Shown piece by piece: positions 59,801-64,000 of a DNA stretch of 64,000 bases (the first letter of the stretch is position 1; every line of letters begins with the position of its first letter). This stretch comes from Ipomoea triloba (taxonomy: Eukaryota > Streptophyta > Magnoliopsida > Solanales > Convolvulaceae), in contig NC_044922.1 of assembly GCF_003576645.1 (NCBI RefSeq), forward strand, positions 25,781,341 through 25,845,340. Reading direction: 5' to 3'. A model generated the notes under the pieces. It saw only the letters and a program-made list of their open reading frames with translations. It had not been told where the DNA came from and did not search any database. The position numbers and the translations under genes are program-made.

Positions 59801-60644
59801 CATATCTTCACTTTGAACCAGGCGTCGATCTTTAGGTTAAGGCTATGTTTGGTAGCGCTTATAGCTTATTTTAAGCTACAAATAAGATATAAGCTCTGTT
59901 TGATAAAACATAGAGAGCTTAAAATAATACGGAGTAGCTTATTTTGAAATGCTAACCTAAATAGTGTTTCAAAATAAGCTAGTAGCTACTAGCTTTTATG
60001 CTTTCAGCTTTAAGCTAGCTTATAAGCTAGGTATGCCGAACAGAGCCTAAGTCTTGTAGGTGACTAAGTGAAGTAACTGCTCTTATACTGAACAGCTTAT
60101 TTTCATGCTTGTTTGTATTAGTTTATCAATTAAGTAGTTCAAGTCAGACTGCCTAGTGGCTAGCATGAATTCTTCTTTCCTTTCAATAGCTAAAGCCACT
60201 TCCTGATGCTGGAGACTTGTATATTGCATTCCTGTGTTATTCTGTTTGTCACCCCTGAATTGTTATAATATTTGAGAGTTCCTGAAATTTTATGCAATGC
60301 AGACTTGCGCAGGTGCTGTTATGCTGACTGATATAGTCTTTTGGTGTCTTCTACTCCCATTTATGACTGGTGAAAATTTTCAACTTACCTTGGTGAGTAC
60401 TGGTCCTTTCTACAGTGTATTGTCTGGTGCTGCGATAAGGTATTTGCATCTTTATCTGTCCTCGGGTTTCAAACTTTCCTTTCATTGCATAGTAGGTATA
60501 GGTTTTCAGTTATGATCTCACAACCATGTTTGCAGTAGGCGCTAGGCGGGCGGTAGACTAGCACCTAGCGCCTAAGCTGTCTAGGCGGGGCCTAGGCGGC
60601 GATCTAAAAAAAAAAATAATAATGCATGTGTGTGGGTGTATGTC

Positions 60645-60689
<45 letters not shown>

Positions 60690-62058
60690 TACTTCTCTTA
60701 CTTATATAAATAAATAAATTTAAATATATATAAATATAATAAAAAAATTAACAAGGCCGACTCGCTCGAGCTAACTTGGCTAACTTTGCCGAGTTGGGCG
60801 AGTTAACTCGGCCCAGTCGGCCGAGTTAGGCGCTAGGCCAAGGCGGTTGCCTAGGCGGCGGACGTCTAGGGAGCAATTCGCCTCGGTCTAGGGGCACCTA
60901 GCGCCTAGGCGGGGGATTTTTGCAACAGTGCTCACAACTATAATCCAGAAGAAAACATGAAATGCTATGCATATTTTTACATTTTTTTGGAGGGTGAGTG
61001 TGGGATTATTTGGAAATGATGCTATCAAAGTATGAGTTGTCTACTTGGGACAATGTGCAAATGGGTCAGTGCTTATTCATTCAAGACTAATTAATATCAT
61101 GAGAAGGAATTGTTGGCAAAAAAGAAATAGGCTAAGGTGCTTATGCATTCAAAACCATTATTGGGAAGGATTTAACCTGGGGTGTGGTTGAGTGGAAGGG
61201 ACTCATTCATCCTTAACCAAACTTCAAGGGATCAATCCTTAGACTTGGAGCAGCCTTAAATCTCTAGGCTAGTTGTCACACCCTTTATAAGTGCCTACAA
61301 TTCAATGAGAGGATTAGTCACTGTGTCTATGGTGGATACCCGAGTTACACCCAAAAAAATTACTGGGAAGGATTTGATGCCTTCTGGAGTACTTGTCCAT
61401 ACTGTTCTTGAGAGTAATCACATTTCTGCAATTCTAATCATTTGCTATTTCTTTTAAATAATTGTGGCAGCTAATTGGATGTATGCACTCTGTAAATGCC
61501 ATTTTCCTTTTCCTTGATTCTGCTCTAAATAAGCTTGTAAGTAAAGAAGCTCCACCCATCTGTATATATAGCTCTTTTGATTGCTCTAAAAAACCTAATG
61601 GTGGTGGCTTTTTAACGTTTCAGCCATTTTCATGGTACGGCCTCGTATACTTTATTCTATGGAGTTGTGTTTATGTTGCTTTCCAGTGGATTCTCCACGC
61701 GTGCTGCTATACATGGTAAAGTATTCATATCATTTCATCTATTTCGGGTAACATTTACCTTTACACCCTGCATCTCCTTTCCCGTATTCATAAAAAGATA
61801 TATTGCAGGTGGCCATATCCTTTCCTTGACCTTTCAACTCCATGGGCACCTTTCTGGTAAACATTATATACTTCCCAGTTTCGCATTCCATGGTTCCACA
61901 ACGACAATTTAGATGACCTAACTGGAAAATTTTCTTCCAGGTATTTTGCACTGGCCTTGGTTCACATCCCCTGCTATGGAATATACGTTCTGCTCATAAA
62001 ATTAAAAGACGGAATCTTGTCAAGGATGTTTACTGAGGCTTATGTTAGGTTGTCATAG
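57785..62058 (+). CDS. Multi-pass membrane protein resembling the rolling stone (Rost) family
   Basis: Eight exons, 57785-58065, 58497-58530, 58714-58896, 60303-60392, 61471-61536, 61624-61715, 61809-61856 and 61941-62058, all GT-AG, give 303 residues ending ..EAYVRLS. Six to eight hydrophobic segments are visible: ALILILPATIAL, LLFYRAFAFASMAFLLYQ, FGFFVFFFYTQWTFALVMVYFALG, MLTDIVFWCLLLPF, LIGCMHSVNAIFLFLDSAL, WYGLVYFILWSCVYVAFQW and LVHIPCYGIYVLLIKL. Sequence landmarks such as the YTQWTF core and the WWPYPFLDLSTPWAPFWY tail are shared with uncharacterised plant membrane proteins that I associate with animal rolling stone proteins. That link is from memory and not checked. Function unknown. 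Exon 2 is only 34 nt. Retention of intron 1 would create an immediate stop (CAG TAA). The start is the first Met in frame. Confidence 0.85.
58275..58440. mobile_element. Small foldback in intron 1 of the membrane-protein gene
   Basis: Inverted text around ACTCAATTTAGTCCTAAAT / AGGACTAAATTGAGCACA, with further mirrored TTTTACTCAATTTAGT arms. It ends about 55 bp before the 34-nt exon 2. No target duplication was found. Confidence 0.55.
59841..60047. mobile_element. Tourist-like (PIF/Harbinger) MITE, 207 bp, intron 3
   Basis: TAA at 59838-59840 and 60048-60050. The termini GGCTATGTTTGGTAGCGCTT and (reverse complement of right end) GGCTCTGTTCGGCATACCTA are inverted, and the arms carry mirrored TAAGCTAGCTTATAAGCT text. 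Confidence 0.75.
60525..60930. mobile_element. GC-rich non-autonomous hAT element, 406 bp, intron 4
   Basis: CTCACAAC lies at both 60517-60524 and 60931-60938, an 8-bp target duplication. The termini CATGTTTGCAGTAGGCGCTA and (reverse complement of right end) CACTGTTGCAAAAATCCCCC are inverted. Many CCTAGGCGG/CGCTAGG words fold on each other. An (AT)n run occupies about 60650-60687. It is inserted about 130 bp after the exon 4 donor. Confidence 0.8.
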
Positions 62059-62580
62059 CTTCTTGCTTCCTCCGCAAAGTAACAGTTTCTGAAATCAATA
62101 AATGCATACATTCTTGTCAAGAGCATCTGGTCTCTTCGTCGATTATAATTGTGATGAGTGTCTCCTGTGACAGGGTTACAATGGAGAAGAAGGGAACTTG
62201 ACACAGAGGAAATCTGTTTTCAGAAAGAAAAGAGTGGATCCTATCTACTTGCATATAAGAAAAGAAGATAGATTTAGACATTGGTACCTATCAATATGTG
62301 CATCTTATGTATGAGCTCTAGCTACTAGTTCCTGCTGTACACTCCGTACAAAATTGTTCATTTTAGTGTATGCATAATGCATTATTAATTTAATCTTGAA
62401 TTGTTTAAAATTTTGATAATTAAAGATAATTATTCCATTGGTTGCGGACACCAAATCTCCAGGAAGTTCTTATTTAAAGCAACTTACAAACTTTGTTTTA
62501 TCTTCTTGTATCGCATAAGATTAAATCTTGAAACCTCGTTGCTTTTGATAGAGGAAGATTTAAAACTTATAGGAAAGTGA
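62059..62580 (+). other. 3' UTR and downstream flank of the membrane-protein gene
   Basis: AATAAA at about 62096-62101 is a candidate polyadenylation signal. Nothing else is recognisable. Confidence 0.4.
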
Positions 62581-62677
62581 TCACACACCTGAAGATATCA
62601 TTTCCTCACTCCCCTTCATACTCGTATCCAAATTTTCTAACAATCTATAAGCTTTAAATTTCTGTTTTTGAGGAAGA

Positions 62678-62935
62678 ATGAATTCTGAATTCTTTGACTT
62701 TGCAACCAACATCCCAAAGTTGGAACACTTTGAAGGCGTGGGCTTTTGTAGATGGCAGAAGAAGATGAAGTTCCTCCTTGCGGCCATGAACGTGGCATAT
62801 GTGCTAAGCACCTTGAAACCCGCTGAGTAAGAGAATGAGACTCTCGAAGCCACCCGCCGGCGGCTAACATGGGAAAACGATGACCTTGCATGCCGTGGCC
62901 ATATTCTGAATGGTATGTCCTGGCCACTATACAGA
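62678..62935 (+). pseudogene. Copia gag fragment
   Basis: From ATG 62678 the plus strand encodes a fragment like the start of a Copia Gag: ..IPKLEHFEGVGFCRWQKKMK, then ..YVLSTL, a stop codon, and in the same frame RRRLTWENDDLACRGHILNG. The W-x-x-W/M and ENDD..CRGHILNG features are typical of the UBN2-type gag domain. No LTR, protease or polymerase adjoins it. The opposite-strand frames over it are shadows. Confidence 0.75.
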
Positions 62936-63113
62936 GCTATATTGGCAGCAAATTGGTCAAACCAACACTTTCTTCTTGGTCAAACTAACACTTTCTTCTT
63001 TGTTTATTTTCTTTATTATTTTATACTTAAAAATTTGATTTTTTTTTTGTGTTTAATAATACTTTTAGTGTAGTTTCTAAATATATAAGTTTTGTATATT
63101 AATACTAAACTTA

Positions 63114-63400
63114 ATATTATGAAAAATTGAATTAAAAATAACTTCAATCAAATCTCGTTAACTGAATCAGGCACATAAAATGGGATGGAGAGAGTATATT
63201 GTAACGGGGTAGCTAGCTTCCCTGGCCCACATATGATATGATATGATGATGACAGACGATGAAGATGATGTTGCAGTTGATTACTGAGAACGGGGAAGCT
63301 AGCTACTCCGTTACAATATATTCTCTCAATCCCATTTTATGTGTCTGATTCAGATAGCGAGGATTGACTGGAATTATTTTTAATTCAATTTTTCATAATC
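63114..63400. repeat. Long inverted repeat (arms about 100 bp, spacer about 70 bp)
   Basis: The left arm (about 63114-63217) and right arm (about 63290-63400) pair along TTATGAAAAATTGAATTAAA, CTGAATCAG.CACATAAAA and ATATTGTAACGG.GTAGCTAG, with roughly 10-12% mismatch by eye. The spacer includes ATGATATGATATGATGATGA. No target duplication was seen. Confidence 0.75.
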
Positions 63401-64000
63401 ATATATAAGCATATTTTGCATATTTTGTGTTATAACTTTGATATTTAATTACAAGATAATGTAAAAAGAAGACAATTGACAATATAGTAAATATTATTAA
63501 TTAATGAATTTAAATGTAAGAAGTCTTTGAATTATAGAAAATAAAGATAATATAACTAATGAAATTATATTTCTTTTTTAATTTCTTATAATGAATAATT
63601 TTTTTTTGAATAAAGTCATTATAGACATCTAATTCTAAATTAATTAAATGCATATTTATTATTATTATTTTTTGTAGCTACTAATTTATTTAATTTAATA
63701 AGAGCAATAAAGTGGGATACTTACTTTTCATCCCCAACAATGAAGTCATTGATTTTTTTTTTTTTAAATTTCAGTTTGTTGTTGAGACAAATTATTTTGG
63801 GAGTTTGTCGACAATAATTGTTACAATTGTTGTTGATAGATGATGATAATAAATAACTCGAAATATATGGTTAGAATAGATATTGTTATAATGATATAGT
63901 AAAAATTAACTTACAAATTTCATTAGAAGTTTGCATGCATTAATAAATTCTGAGAATGATTTGTAAACTTGTTCAATTGGAGTCAGTAAGTTATCAATTA
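63401..64000. other. AT-rich end of window; no gene seen
   Basis: Low-complexity A/T sequence without recognisable coding, RNA or transposon ends. Confidence 0.5.

Overview
The window is nuclear DNA of a flowering plant. It is AT-rich, its genes have GT-AG introns, and it holds plant gene families (R2R3-MYB, LHT amino-acid carrier, DHHC-CRD S-acyltransferase, DUF761) and a plastid rpoC1/rpoC2 insertion. It looks like a eudicot. An asterid such as Convolvulaceae is only a guess, because nothing in the window fixes the species.

Layout. 1-564 is the 3' end of a Copia-type retroelement. 565-8027 is a complete subgroup-7 (flavonol-regulator type) R2R3-MYB gene with a 5.9 kb, transposon-filled second intron. 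8126-22799 has no intact gene: it holds a gutted Copia element, a clean solo LTR, several foldback transposons and microsatellites. 22800-26676 is a second copy of the same MYB gene, with a shorter intron and a frameshifted last few residues. 27363-27968 is an intronless DUF761 gene. 28029-29909 is plastid rpoC1-rpoC2 DNA joined through an N to a second rpoC1 segment. 36216-39095 is a six-exon LHT-type amino-acid transporter. 47763-51556 (minus strand) is a nine-exon DHHC palmitoyltransferase. 57785-62058 is an eight-exon membrane protein resembling the rolling stone family. The rest is repeat-rich intergenic DNA.

The genes do not form a pathway. The biologically connected part is the MYB pair, a tandem duplication about 22 kb apart that includes promoter and 3' UTR. 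Because the two copies align through promoter, introns and 3' end, each serves as an empty-site control for insertions in the other. Copy 1 has gained an upstream LTR, at least four intronic transposable elements and a downstream Copia fragment since the duplication.

Many non-autonomous transposons can be delimited to the base by terminal inverted repeats and target-site duplications (TSDs): Mutator-like (9-10 bp TSD), hAT (8 bp), PIF/Harbinger Tourist-like (TTA/TAA) and one solo LTR (5 bp). Other structures of interest are a 12-copy 45-bp array at 56351-56915, two long hairpins (13575-13703 and 63114-63400) and two assembly-suspect N positions (29374 and 46337). All splice sites were placed by eye from frame and GT-AG consensus. 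No expression or database evidence was available.
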